DNA of 64,000 nucleotides. Origin: Symbiodinium natans. Lineage: Eukaryota > Sar > Dinophyceae > Suessiales > Symbiodiniaceae. The DNA lies in NCBI GenBank assembly GCA_905221605.1, contig CAJNDS010002267.1, forward strand, positions 145,001-209,000, in the 5' to 3' direction. The first letter of the stretch is position 1. Each line of letters opens with the position of its first letter. The translations under genes were made by a program, and so were the position numbers. The notes below the pieces were generated by a model. That model saw nothing but the letters and a program-made list of their open reading frames with translations. It was not told where the DNA came from and ran no database searches. This document shows, piece after piece, positions 12,101 to 26,000 of this stretch.

Positions 12101-14319
12101 CCTGACCCTAAACCCTAAACCCTGAACCCTGAACCCTGAACCCTAAACCCTAAACCCTAAACCCTAAACCCTAAACCTAAACCCTAAACCCTAAACCCAG
12201 GTGAGCCGTGAAGAAGGATTTGGGACACGCGCGTCGACGCGGAAGTTGAGGCCGTGGAGGAGCCAGGGCTTCTTGCCTCACAGCCGGGGGTTTAGGGTTT
12301 AGGGTTTAGGGTTTAGGGTTTGGGCTTAGGGTTTCGGAGTTTAGGGTTTAGGAGTTTAGGGGCGTAGGGTTTAGCATTTAGGAGCTTAGGGTTTAGGGTT
12401 TCTATGCCTTCAAGGCCCTAGAGCCCCACCCACCTTCTGCTATCTCCGACTTGCAAGGGTTTGGGGGTTTATATAGGGAGGGTTTAGGGTTTAGGGTTTA
12501 GGGTTTAGGGTTTAGGGTTTAGGGTTTAGGGCTTAGGGTTTCGGAGTTTAGGGTTTAGGAGTTTAGGGGCGTAGGGTCTAGCATTTAGGAGCTTAGGGTT
12601 TAGGGTTTCTATGCCTTCAAGGCCCTAGAGCCCCACCCACCTTCTGCTATCTCCGACTTGCAAGGGTTTGGGGGTTTATATAGGGTTTAGGGTTTAGGGT
12701 TTAGGGTTTAGGGTTTAGGGTTTAGGGTTTAGGGTTTAGGGTTTAGGGTGAGGGTAAACTGCACTGCCCAACTGCGTCTCGGGCCGGAGTAGCTGAACTC
12801 GACATCATGCACCTGGCGCTGGGCTTGATGTTTGGAGACCTTGGGGGGGTTTAGGGTTTGGGGTTTGGGGTTTAGGGTTTAGGGTTTAGGGTTTAGGGTT
12901 TAGCCTTTAGGATGCCTTTAGGGTTTAGGGTCTGAGAATAAGCGGCCGAGTTCTACCGTCATCTTCCATGTCGGGGTCCAGGCTGCAATTGCCGGAAGGA
13001 GGATGGAGGGGGAAGGGTTTCAAGCGCGCATCTGCCAACATGTTTACCCATTTTTAAAGGCTCCAATGTAGTTCCTTTTTGGGTTAGATATAGGAGGTTC
13101 TAGTATACTACCCCAGAAAGGTACTACTTAGTTATGGGGAATTCAAGTATACTAGGTACTACATAGAAGCCTTTGGGTAGGGCTTAAACTGTCTCACGGG
13201 GTCTCACCGAAATGCCGCCCATGTCGTCGCCCCGGGAAGGAGGTGGTATGAAGCGGAACTTCACCACCTTGGTTCCCGATTTGAAGGTTCTTGGGTTAAG
13301 GCTTAGGGTCTAGGATGTGAAGCTTTTCAAGTTGCAATGAAGGGGTAAGGAGGAACCCCGAGGAGGGACTCTTAATCGTACTTCCCTATAGAACCTCAAT
13401 ATATACCCTTATATAGTCCCTCTATACCTAAGTAGCCCCTAAACAACTCCTAATGCCTTGGTGCAAGCTGTGTGGAAGCTAATGGGTGGGCGTGTAATGG
13501 GCTACTCAGGCTTTAGGGTTGAGGGTTGGGGTCTGCAGGGAAAAACCCCAGACCCAGTATGTAGGCGCTGGTCTCGACCTGGCGTAAACACAAGGACTTC
13601 TACGATTTCAGGTGGCGTACGTGTGACAGTTCCACATTCGAGGCCTCGGGGAGCCCTAGACCGCAACCTGTGCCAGGGAGAGATGATGTTTACAGGCGAG
13701 CTCGATTGCAAGCATTGCTACTATTTGCTTAGATCCGGCAGAGTGAATCCAAACCCTAAACTCCTAAACGCAAAAAAATGGGGATGGCGCTCGACGAACC
13801 TGTCGTTTTAGGGTTTAGTGTTTTAGGGCCCCTTGACGAATGTAACCCTAAACCCTGAACCCTAAACCCCAAACCCTAAACCCTAAACCCTAAACCCCAA
13901 ACCCTAAACCTACCTACCTACCTACCTACCTACCTTCGGCCCCTGCCGGAGTTTTTTGGACTCCAAAGTCGAGAAGCTTTGTGGCCCGGTTTAGGGTTTA
14001 GGGTTTGGGGTTTGGGGTTTAGGGTTTCGGGTTTAGGGTTTAGGGTTTAGGGTTTAGGGCAGTAACCATACCATAGTAAGGGTACATTTTTTTGGGTTGC
14101 TTGCGTTATACGGGAACCTTGAACAAAAGAAGGAAGAAGGGCACCACCCGGCTACCAAGTAAATGTTATAGCCACATTGAGCTACTTGGAGCTCTGCGTA
14201 GGTGTTTGGGAATGGGATCGGCGCAGCGTTGGCGAGTGAGTGAGAATAAGAAGCCCCCTGCCTTGCTTAACCCCCCCCCCAAAAAAAAAGGTAACAAATG
14301 CCTAAAAGACATAGAATAG

Positions 14320-14355
<36 letters not shown>

Positions 14356-17300
14356 TTATAACAGAGAGTATGGGGTGGCGGGGGCGGGATCACTCAGCTA
14401 CGTGAGTGCGTGACCGGCTGTGCATCCCCACATGCTGAGAAAGGTGCACTCCCTGCGTGCGTGCACATGGCCAGTTCTCTAAACTTTGGTCCCTTTTTGG
14501 ATGGCCTGAATAAGAGGGGCCGCCTTATAATGAAGAACCCAAAAGAGAGCCGAATTTGGAGAAATCACCACATCCTGAACCTCAACCGGATGATGAGCGC
14601 CGGGAACAGAGTTGGGATGTCGAGTTAGTGGGCTAGGATTCCTGGATGCTCCTGGACTTCTAGGGTTAATGGCATAAGGAGCTATGAGCCACCCCAGGGC
14701 TAAGTAGACTCATTAGACCCTAAACTTGGGATGTTCCCCCTCATACTACCAGTCCTGAATTGGGATTCTAATCGGGGGCACTATATCCCCTGTGAAGGAC
14801 TGCTAGTATAACCCTAAACCCTAAACCCTAAACCCTAAACCCTGAACATCCCAACCCCAAGCCTAAGCCTCTCTGGGATGCTGGCATAGTCCTTGATTTT
14901 CTCGACCAACTGGCATGCAAGAGTTCGTAATATGGGGGGGCCTGAATAATTAGAATAGTATTTGTTTAGGGTTTAGGGTTTAGGGTAGAATAGTTTTTTT
15001 TTTTTTTTTTGTTTGGGGGGGGGGTTATGCCAGTACAATGACAAAGGAACCAGAAGGGAATATTCTTAGTAACTATTCCAACCCCTATAGTATCTTCTGC
15101 AGTCGCCGTTTGTTTTTTTTCAGTGGCAAGCTGGTGAATCGCGCCAAGGGCTGAAACGCTAAACTCGAAGCCCTCAACCACACGCCCGGGGAGGAACAAA
15201 CGGCATGTTCAAAGACGTCGCTTAAAGCGAGGCCTCTACACAACACTACGACAACTGAATCTACACACCCAGATGCAGACATCGAAGTCATGCGCAGAAG
15301 ATGCTCGACGCAAACTCTGAACAGCACAGCGCTGCCTCATCAGGGTGCTGCTTCTTCCCTGCCTTCTTCTCCTCTTGCTGCTTCTTGAACCTTCGTTTTG
15401 GAAGCAGGGCTCAGTGGCTGGGGCAAGCCCTATCATGGACCCTGAGCGTGCGAGAGCGCCGCTGACCAAATGTGTAGTCAATGGCAAAGGGCTAGGAGGT
15501 TCAAATGGAGTGCTGCAAAAACCAGCCTCGACTACCTGTGCAAGCACGCAAGACCCAAACGAAGAACCAAGCAGGAAGCTCCAAAAAGCCTGGCCCGTGC
15601 GGCGACCTAATCAGACCACCTCGACACAGAAACCTGTCCCAACAACACGCTCCAAACAACCCGCAAGCCCTAACCCCAAACCCTTATTACCCTGACTAAA
15701 CCCTACACATGTACTTGTTGTGGTCATTGAGAGGCCCCAAGAACCTGAATACTGAGTGTCACTAAGGGGGTCGAGCGTCTCTGAGTGATAATGCATACTT
15801 TCAGAGAGTTGGATCCCCCAAAGTTGCGGGTGAACCTCGAAGCCCTAAACCCTAAACCCCTAAAACCCTAAACCCTAAACCCTAAACCCTAAACCCTGAA
15901 CCCTAAACCCTGCGACAGATACAAAAACTCCAGGAGCGCTGCTCCTTCTCGCGCTCGCGCACGCGGGCCGCGTGGCCCCTCTTGAACTCCTGGTTTGGGT
16001 CTACTGTAGGATAGGGTTTGTTAGGGTTTAGGGTTTAGGGTTTAGGGTTTAGGGTTTAGGGTTTAGGGTTTAGGGTTTAGGGTTTAGGGTTTAGGGTTTA
16101 GGGAGTAGGGCTTAAGGTTCAGGGTCTAGGGTTTCGGGCTTTTTCGGTGTGGTTTAGAGGGTCGGCTCTCAAAATTCTGGTCTTTTTTGGGGTACCCTAT
16201 CGTCACCTCCAAGAGGAGCCGCAAAAATTTAGGGAACCCTAAACCCTAAACCCTAAATCCTAAACCCTAAACCAAGTGATCGCAGAAGCTCTAAGAGCTG
16301 ACTCGGTACACCTCCTCTGTAGAGTGAGTACACTCAGAGGCCCCGGCCGTGTAGCCACCGCGATAGGAGATCAACTTTCTCTCCTGCGGAGGGTTTAGGG
16401 TTTAGGGTTTGGGGTTTAGGGTTTGGGGTTTGGGGTTTGGGGTTTGGGGTTTGGGGTTTGGGGTTTGGGGGTTTCGGGTTCGGGTTTAGGGTTTCAGGCT
16501 TAGGGATTAAGATCTATGGTTTCGGGTTTAAGGATTAAGGTTTAGGGTTTGGGGTTCGAGGTGCCCGTCCTACCTTCTTCGGCTGAAAAAGCAGCAAGCA
16601 CACATTACAAACCAGAGTCGGCCTGTTTAGGTTTGTTAAGGGGTGTAGAACCCCGAAGTATATGTATATATATATATATACCTTACATAGTCCCTCTGTA
16701 CCTAAGTAGCCCCTCAATAGCCCTAAGAAACCCCTAAGGTCCCTTATAAGGGTCCTTAGCGTTTAGGGTTTAGGGTTTAGGGTTTAGGGTTTAGGGTTTA
16801 GGGTTTAGGGTTTAGGGGTCCCTCCTTTAGTCCCTTGAAATTAAGGCCTGAGGGCTTCGTTGAGCATCCTAGAAGCCCTGCCACCAGGGCACACGACACC
16901 CTTGGTGACCGAAAGAACCCGGTTTAGGGTTTAGGGTTTATAGGGTTTAGGGTTTAGGGTTTAGGGTTTAGGGTTCAGGGTTTAGGGTTTATAGGGTTTA
17001 GGGTTTAGGGTTTAGGGTTTAGGGTTTAGGGTTTAGGGTTTAGGGTTTAGGGTTTCTAGGGCTTGGGAATCATAGTAGAATAGGGTAAGGGTTCACAGAC
17101 CTTAGTAGGAATTATTGTCGTATGGGTATATGAACACAATTGTTGGGTTCATTTTGTCCCGGAGGACCTGAAGACCGGCGATTTCTAACTCCCATGCTCG
17201 AACAAGCGGGTGGTACACGGAGCATCAGCGCGTCAATCCACACACCGAAGCCCTCAGTCTGTTGCCCCAAACCCCAAAAACCAGCAAAGCCCCCCCTAAA

Positions 17301-19996
17301 CCCTGAGCCCTCAACCCTGAACCCTAAAACCCTGAACCTTGAACCCTGAAGCACTGACCCTTCTTCCGCACTGCTGCGCAGGATCCCCATAGCCCCCGAA
17401 TGCTAAACACTAAACCCTACAGCCAACCCCTACACCCTAAACCCTAAACTCCCGAGGTTTCAAGCCCCCAACCTTCCATCTCCCATGAATACAACCCTGT
17501 AAAATTCTTGCTTGCTATTCTAGACTATTCTTACCATTGTTGCTGTTCCCACAACTTACACTGTAAATTACAATGATTGTACCATGCTTGCGAGACTACC
17601 ACCCTAAACCATAAACCCCAAACCCTAAACTACCCTAAACCCCAAACCCTACCCCCCTTTTGACTGTATATGAAGTAGGGTACATATTTCTTGTACCCCC
17701 AAAAGGACACCCAATATATACACTCACCAATATTAAAAAGCAACCTTATATACACCCCACCAAAAACAGAAATATAAACCCTGCTTCATATACGCCCCCT
17801 TGCCTCCAAGTGGAGGACGTCGGTGCACACCGAATCTAAGAAGTCGGCATCGTGCGAGACCACCAGCAGGGTTCTGAGCAGCTCTGGGGCTTACCTTGGG
17901 TTTAGGGTTTAGGGTTTAGGGTTTAGGGTTTAGGGTTTAGGGTTTAGGGTTTAGGGTTTAGGGTTTAGGGTTTAGGGTTTAGGGTTTAGGGTTTAGGGTT
18001 TACGGTTCAGGGCTTCAGCTTTAAGGAGGCAACTTGGTGAGGTGTCTGGGTCTACATAGGTGGGCTTCGGGCCTCAACCCCTGATCCCTGATACAGGCTT
18101 TGCGGATCAGAGTTCCTAAACCCTAAACCCTAAACCCTAAACCCTAAACCCTAAACCCTACAGTTCTTGCTGCGGCCATCCCAAGCCAAGTCACCCTGAA
18201 ACCTGATCCAGCCTCTGGATGTTGAAGCCGAAAAGGCCCTAACACAGTTTTAGGGCTGAAGGGGTTTAGGGTTTAGGGTTAGGGTTAGGGGTTAGGGGTT
18301 AGGGTTTAGGGTTTAGGGTTTAGGGTTTAGGGTTTAGGTTTAGGGTTTAGGGCTTAGGGTTTTGGGTTTTGGGTTTTGGGTTTAGGGATTAGGGTTTACA
18401 CGACTACGACCTCCATCGAGAACTGAAAGCGCATAGCCAGGCTGGCAAAAATGCCTCAAGCTCTGGTGAACATATGTGCGTGCCACGTCAGTCACGGGAA
18501 CAAAGCGGGTCCATTGCGCGTTTTGCAGCAGCTGCTGCAACTTGTGGAGCCCGCAGCCATCCAAACTCGTCATGGACTCCAGCCACGAGCGCCTTGGCGA
18601 TGACGTATGACATGCGCAGAGAATACATGTGCGACGTTGGTCACCAACTGCGGCTTCGAGGATGCCCACGATGAGGTGATGGGGTATTTGCGCCGTGGTG
18701 ATCTCCTGCTCTGGCGCTAGGGTTTAGGGTTTAGGGTTTAGGGTTTAGGGTTTAGGGTTTAGGGTTTAGGGTTTAGGGTTTAGGGTTTAGGGTTTCATGG
18801 CTTCCCTTAAGTTGAACTTTCCGGCCCCCTTTTGGCCCTTGTTCCTGGTGACCCTTAGCAGAACCCTCAGGAAGCCCAACCGCGCGAACAGCCCTATACC
18901 CTCAAGCCTAGACTTAGATAGCCCATATCCCCACTCCTACACTTGAAAGAGGTTTGGGGACGGTTTAGGGTTTAGGGTTTAGGGTTTAGGGTTTAGGGTT
19001 TAGGGTTTAGGGTTTAGGGTTTAGGGTTTAGGGTTTAGGGTTTAGGGTGCTACCAAGAAGGTTGGGGGCTTAGCACTCTAAGTGTCGGTTGCCTTCTTGG
19101 GGCCCTTATGTCGTACGGCACCTCGTGAGGACCCTCAAGATGTAGCCAAACTAGAGAACTACCCATGATGATGTATGATCCAACCTCACCAGTGCTTGGA
19201 GCTACATGGTACATATAACCCACTTACAAGCCCCCTAAGTGCCCTCAATATGGTTATAAATACAGTTAGAAGTACAGTTGTAATTTGATAAGTACCATGA
19301 ACCTCACCAGTGGTAAGGCTGTGAAATGGCGCCAAAGTCCGGGCCTATTCAAGTTCGGGTTGGGGCTTCTTGAGGTTTGCGTCGTGTAAGCCTGAAGGCC
19401 CAAACCCTAAGCCTGAAGCCGAAGTTTTCGGGTCTAACCCTAAGCCCGAGACGCTAAACCCGTTTAACCCCCCCAAACCCGAAACCCTAAACCCCAAACC
19501 CTAAACCCTAAACCCTGAACCCAAAACCCTAAACCCCAAACCCTAAAAAACCCTAAGCCCCACTGGGCCACTGAGTAGGTTACGGCACCCCTAGACTGGA
19601 GCTTGGTGCCCAGACTTCGGGTAGTCGCACAAATACTCGTCCAGCCAGAGCCTGGTGATATGGGGGTTTAGGGTTTAGGGTTTAGGGTTTAGGGTTTAGC
19701 GTTTAGGGGTTAGGGCTCGTCCCCAAACACCGGTGTAGGGTTGAGGGCATATTCAGGGTTTAGGGGATTCAGGGCTAAGGGTTTAGGGATTTAGGGTTGA
19801 GGGCATATTTAGGGTTTAGGGGATTTAGGGTTTAGGGTTTTCTTTAGGGTTTACGGAATGTAGGGTTCAGGGTTCAGGAAATCCGCCGACCCTGGCGGCG
19901 TGTTGGATGGGAAAAGGAGGGGGTGGGGGGGGGGTGGGGGGGGGTGGGGGTGGGGTGGGGGGGGGTGGGGGGTGTGGGGGGGGGTGGGGGGGGGGT

Positions 19997-20027
<31 letters not shown>

Positions 20028-23000
20028 GGGGGGGGGGGTGGGGGGGGGGTGGGGGGGGGGGTTGGTGGGGGGGGGGTGGGGGGGGTGGGGGGGTGGGGGG
20101 GGGGGTGGGGGGGGGGGGTGGGGGGGGGGTGGGTGGGGGGGGTGGGGGGGGGTGGGGGGTGGGTGGGGGGGGGTGGGGGGGGTGGGTGGGGGGGGGTGGG
20201 GGGGGGGGGGTGGGGGGGGTGGGGGGGGGGGGGGGTGGGTGGGGTGTGGGGGGGGGGTGCTGAAAACTGATTTGCTGAGGGGCCCCTACCCCCCGTGCTG
20301 AACCCCTGTTTACGTTGTGTGGGTGGCGCGGTCCTCCACGAAAAAATTGTGCACCGACCCCCCCAACCCCCCCCACCCCCCCACCCCCCGACCTGTCTTT
20401 TTGGCTTGAGCTTGTCCTGGTGCTACCCCCTACCCCCCCCAAACGATTCACAGAACTCTGCCGGGGATGATCTTCCATGCGAGCGGGTCTCAACTATGCT
20501 CCAGCGGGGTCGGCGGCTTGAGCCGGAGGCTCTTAAATTTGGGGTTTTGGGTATTTAGGGTTTAGGGTGTTCAGGGTTGGCGTGTTTAGGGTGTGGGGGT
20601 TAAGAGTTGGGAGGGCGCGCACCCTCCCGCATGCTTTCGTATCTGAGTGACACACCCGAAACCCTCTAAACACTCCAAGTCCTCCAAACCCTCTAAACCC
20701 TCAAAACGCTGCATACCCCCTAAACCCCCCAGATGCCAAAGCCTCTAAGCCCTCTAAACCCTCTAGTTAGGGTTTAGGGTTTAGGGTTTAGGGTTTAGGG
20801 TTTAGGGTTTAGGGTTTAGGGTTTAGGGTTTAGGGTTTAGGGTTTAGGGTTTAGGGTTTAGGGTTTAGGGTTAGGGTTTAGGGTTTAGGGTTTTTAGGGT
20901 TTAGGGTTTGGGGTTTAGGGTGTAACGCAGCAGGCAATTCGGGGCCCTGGAACACTTGCAAGTCTCAAGCGGGAGCACCAACCCTTCTAAAGGCAGCTAC
21001 ATGGTCCCTTAGAATAAGCCCTTGAAAGGGGGCCTTGCTTCTACCCTTATATACCCTATGCAAATTCAGGGGGCCCAGACATCAGAAGAATTTTAAAGGA
21101 GTTTTTTGGACCATCCTAAGGGCCCATATATAAGACTACCCTCAGAATGCCACAGCACCAGGGCTTACCCTCGCGCTGCTAGAACAGAAGGCCCCAAAGC
21201 CTAACCCGAAACCCGAAACCCGAAACCCTAAACCCGAAACCCTAAACCCTAAACCCCGAACAAACCCCCACTAATTCGCTTAAACTCTGGGTGCAAGTAG
21301 GGGCTACTTAAAGCCTCAGGTCTCTACAGGGACATTTCAGGCTTGGGAGGGCCTCTAGCTAAGGGCTCCAATGTAGTACCTGTTAGGGTGGTACACTACA
21401 AGCCCTACGGCAAACAGGCACTATCCCTCCCACGAAGGCCCTAAACACTACATAAACGAGGGTTTAGGGTTTAAGGTTTAGGGTCTAGGGTCTAGGGTTT
21501 AGGGGTTGAGGCTTGCGCACAGCATCCAGGTCCAGGTGGTTCGTTGGCTCATCCTTATGCGGGAGGAAGGTTTTCTAGGGCTCAAAAAAAGGGGCCTGAA
21601 TAATTAGAATAGGGTTTAGGGTTTAGGGTTTGGGGCTCAGGGTTTAGGGTTTGGGGCTTAGGGTTTAGGGTTTAGGGTTAGGGTCTAGGCTTTAGGGTTT
21701 AGGCTTTAGGGTTTAGGCTTTAGGGTTTACCGAACAATTGAATCGGGTTTTGGGGGGTATTATGGTATAATTACAAAGGGACCATACGGGAAGACTTTCA
21801 GGAATTATTCCGACCCCTTTATCATTTCAGGGCTTTCAGGGTGCGGTGCGTCTGTGTGTGCGCGCGCGCGTGCGCATCTCTCTCTCTCTCTCCCTCTCGC
21901 TCTCTGTCGCTCGCTGTGTCTACTGGGCTTGTTCAAACCCATGCAAACCCTAAGCCCGCAAGCCTCAATGTCAACCCTTCACATGGCCTCAACCCTGCTT
22001 CGTGCTTCGTGAGGGTCTACAAAGTCGCCCAAGGAGGTTTATGGATCAGGGCCTAAGATTTAAGAGGTTTCCTGGAAAATGAATATCTGACTACAGGGAA
22101 TTCTTGATCAACGCCATCATTTCGTAGGGTTTAGGGTTTAGGGTTTAGGGTTTAGGGTTTAGGGTTTAGGGTTTAGGGTTTAGGGGCGGGGCGGGGGGTT
22201 GACGGCCGGGTTGCTTGCTTGGAGGGGCTGGGGTAGGATGGTGTGTCCTGTCTAGGGTTTCACAGATGAGGGTTTCAGTAAGGTGGTTCAGAGTTTAGGG
22301 TTGCAGGGTTTAGTTTTCAGGGGTGGGGGTGATCCAGAGATAGAGGTTCAAGATATGCAGGTTTTGAGTCAGGATGGTGGAGGGATTCGTCTCGGAAAAT
22401 GCAAAATGGCTTTGCAGGGACAAGTCGGAGAAGGCTTACATGGAACAGGCCTTTTGAGCCCTGAACCCCCCAAATCCGTGAACCTAGTAGCCGAAACCGC
22501 CTAACCCTAAACCCTACCCCGTATACACCCTAAACCCCACCGTGAAACCCAAACTTTAACCCTGAACCCTAATCCCTAAACCCGCGTCTGAGACCTTGCG
22601 CGCGGGGCGGGGGGGGGGGGTCGGAATCTGGGCCCCGCTGCCAGCAGAAGCAGGTCAGGCCTCGTAGGCTGGCAGCTTGGAGGGAGGTTTAGGGTTTAGG
22701 GTTTAGGGTTTAGGGTTTAGGGTTTAGGGTTCAGGGTTTAGGGTTTAGGGTTTAGGGTTTAGGGTTTAGGGTTTAGGGTCACCCCTTACTACGGTTGCTT
22801 TAGTTGCCAGGACCTAAGCCGATCTAGGAGCGTCAGAAATCTTCTGAGGACCCCAATGTTTCGGAGAACCATGAGGGGATTAGGGTTATAGGGGTTTAGG
22901 GTATATACATCAAGGGGGATATGAGGTCCCGAATACTTCCTCATTCCTTACTAAGAACCAGTAAGTTTGGTGCATATGCAGCAGCATGGAGTTCGACGGA

Positions 23001-26000
23001 GAAGTGTTTCGGCTTTTGGAAAAAATCTGGGTGTTTAGGGTTCAGGGTTTAGGGTTTAGGGTTTGACCATCAAGTCATCGGTGAACCGATTCCCGCACTT
23101 GTCGCACTGGCCTCCGCACTTCATCCTTCCCGCGCTGCAGTGGACTAGGTCGTGCGCGATGGCCATAGAATTCAGAGCTGCAGATATCATCGTCCCCACA
23201 CCAACGGATCCATGACGATTGCTGTTGCATCACAGGAGCAAAGCCAGCTTCCAGCTCGTTTTTCCTGGCTCGGTCGATCACACAGCAGATGTCGGTGAGG
23301 ATGCTTTTCAGGTTACCTGCGCTTAGCAGCTCAAATGGCATAATCTCCGACCACCTTACAGTCCCCCAAATCAACAACAAACCCTGCACCAAAACACCCG
23401 GTTGTAGGGGTTTAGGGCTAGTAGGTCCAAGGCTGTGGTGTTGAGGGCTTACTAGTGTTGGGTCATTCCAACTTTCGGGGTATTCAGGGCTTGGGGTATG
23501 AAGGGGTGTACCGGAAGACCGTGTTCTGGAATCAAGGTTGAGGGTCGAGGGCGGTGTGTGTTTACTTAGGGGCTGTAAGCCGCAAAGCACAAAGCCTCTG
23601 TAGCCACCAAGCCCCTCTGAACCCTGTGAAACCTCTGAACCCTCTGAACCCTAAACCCTAAAGCCTGCACCCGAAACCCCTAACCCGAAACCCTAAACCC
23701 TAGACCCTAAACCCCAAACCCTACGCTTCCTAGCCGTGCTGGGCTTCCCAACTCAAGGAAAAGCGCTTTGGCAAGCGACACACCTGCAGCTTTCGCGGGC
23801 TTTGGGCTTCAGCGTTCTACGGCTTTGAGGGTTTAGTGTTTTGGCGTTGAGGCCCTAAACCCTAAACCCTAAACCCTAAGTTGCGAGGGCTCAAGACCTC
23901 TGAATGCAACTGAAACCTGCCAACTGTGAGGAATCCGGCCAGCACCTGGGTCCAGGAGGCCCCTCAAGACCCCTTTCAACCCTAAACCCTAAACCCTAAA
24001 TCCCCCCCGCGCCCACTTAGGAGGGGTTCTGATCAGCCCGAAAGTTTGCGGGCGCCCTACACCCTAAAACCCTAAACCCTAACTAAACCCTAAACCCTAA
24101 ACCTCATTCTCGGGTTTAGGGTTTAGAGTTTCCTGCAAGTTGGGCTTCGAAGCTCCCTCGCCTGCCGACTTCGGTGCGTTGGCCCTGCTCGTCGGCTTCG
24201 AACTCACCCAGTTCAGGGTGTAGGGTGTAGGGCTTAGCCCTAAACTAACCCTAAACCCTAAACCCTTTAGGGCGGTGTTGAACTATTTGGTTTGGGGACC
24301 TTTGCTAATTTGTAGAAGGCTGTCGGGTCATGATGGACTGGTTTGGGGGTTAGGGCTGAGGCTGGAGGAGTCACTTCTCTCTTGGCGTCGTTTCTGAGGC
24401 ATAGGGGCTTCTGGGGCTCGGATTTACCTGCCTTCCAAACATCCCTAAACCCTAAACCCTAAACCCAGACAAAAAAAAAAAAAAAAAAAAAAAAAAATAA
24501 ACCCGTAAATGTCCGATTATAAGCCCTATGCTGATGTTCAGACCAAGTGATGTAACGTCTGAGCTCAGGGCGCATCCGCCATCCGCCCGACCTCAGCAAG
24601 TACAGCAAGACGCCGAACGAAGTCCTAAACACTAGGGTGGTAGAGGCTTAGGGTTTAGGCCTAGGGTTTAGGGTTTATGGACTTCTCGGTAGTTGTCGGG
24701 ATGTTCCCCCTATACTAACAGTCCTTAACAGGGATTATCGTAGGGGGTATTAGAATCCATATTAAGGACTAGTAGTATAAGGGGGAACATCCCGACCGAG
24801 GTAGTTGCCTTTTAAGGGGTTCTTAGCCCATGCTCCAACCCTTCAAAGGAAAACTTGTTTATGCTTAGGCTTCAGGGATTCGGGTTGCGTTGGGCTCTGT
24901 GGGGTATACCGGAAAATAGACATGCAGCTATATGCAAGCTTGCTTGGACGTGTTGGTGTTAGCCTGCTGGTCCTTCAGAGTTCAAAACGCCCCATGCACA
25001 ATCCTCAAGCTATAAATGTCTGTGTAGAAGGCTCTTAGGGTAGTTGCAGGGTCCCTTGATAAAAACCCTCAATTGGGGAAACCTTCTACACCAGTTCTAT
25101 TCCCAGAACCCATGGGCTCATACGTCAGCACCCTTTAAAGAAGGCTTAGGGTTTAGGGTTTAGGGTTTAGGGTTTAGGGTTTAGGGTTTAGGGCTTGGGG
25201 TTTAGGGTTTAGGGTTTAGGGTTTAGGGTTTAGGGTTTAGGGTTTAGGGTTTAGGGCTTGGGGTTTAGGGTTTAGGGTTTAGGGCTAGGGGGTAGTGTTT
25301 AGGGTAAAAGCCATCGAAGTTGCAGTACGTTGACAGGCCCATCGATCATCGCCTGGGTGGCGGCTGCAGCTTTACGTACTTGGGGGCTTCGCAAAGTTTA
25401 GGGTTTATAGGGATAATAAGGGGGTTTAGGGTTTGGGGTTTAGGGTTTAGGGGTTCCTACCCGGACCCAAGAGCAACCTAGAATACACGGGGGACCCCTT
25501 TTGGGTTTTAAGGGGCTGATGAGGGAATCCCCTACACAGAGGGGAAGAAGAGCCCACTCATTTAGGGGTTCTACCTTGGACCCTTAAGGTTGCACCCTTG
25601 GGTTTGGGGGGTCCCCTTTTTTAGGATCCCTGAGGGAATATATGGGAACCTTTAAGGGCACAACCTTAGGGGTGCGAGTCTTCATCCCTTGAACTCCGGG
25701 TCCTTGCTACAATTTCGAGTACATCGGCTTGGGGGCTACAGGGAATCCCTTATTTTGGGAGACGCCCACTGCGATTTCTGGCTTTGGCTTTTTGTCATAT
25801 CGGCCCCGAACAGATTCTTAGACCTCAACCCTAAACCCTGAACCCTGAACCCTAAACCCTAAACCCTAAACCTCAGACCCTAAACCCTAAACCCTAAGGT
25901 CTTAAAGGCAGGTTGCGCTCCTGAGTTCGGAATTTCAGTACTGTCAAGCCTTGAGTGTCACCAAAGCCCCGATTTTCCCCAGAGCAACGTGGGTCACTAC

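Noticed and set aside
12400-12470. Possible exon between exons 37 and 38
   Set aside because: Segment is in the 207-bp duplication, has no plausible frame, and exons 37 and 38 already join in phase.
15236-15547. 103-codon minus-strand frame
   Set aside because: The ABC-F linker exon (15,336-15,390) uses another frame and fits phase and family; the long frame has no recognisable content.
19867-20493. Long Pro/Gly-rich open frames of up to 208 codons
   Set aside because: They are translations of the G/T low-complexity tract; no complexity, no codon signal.
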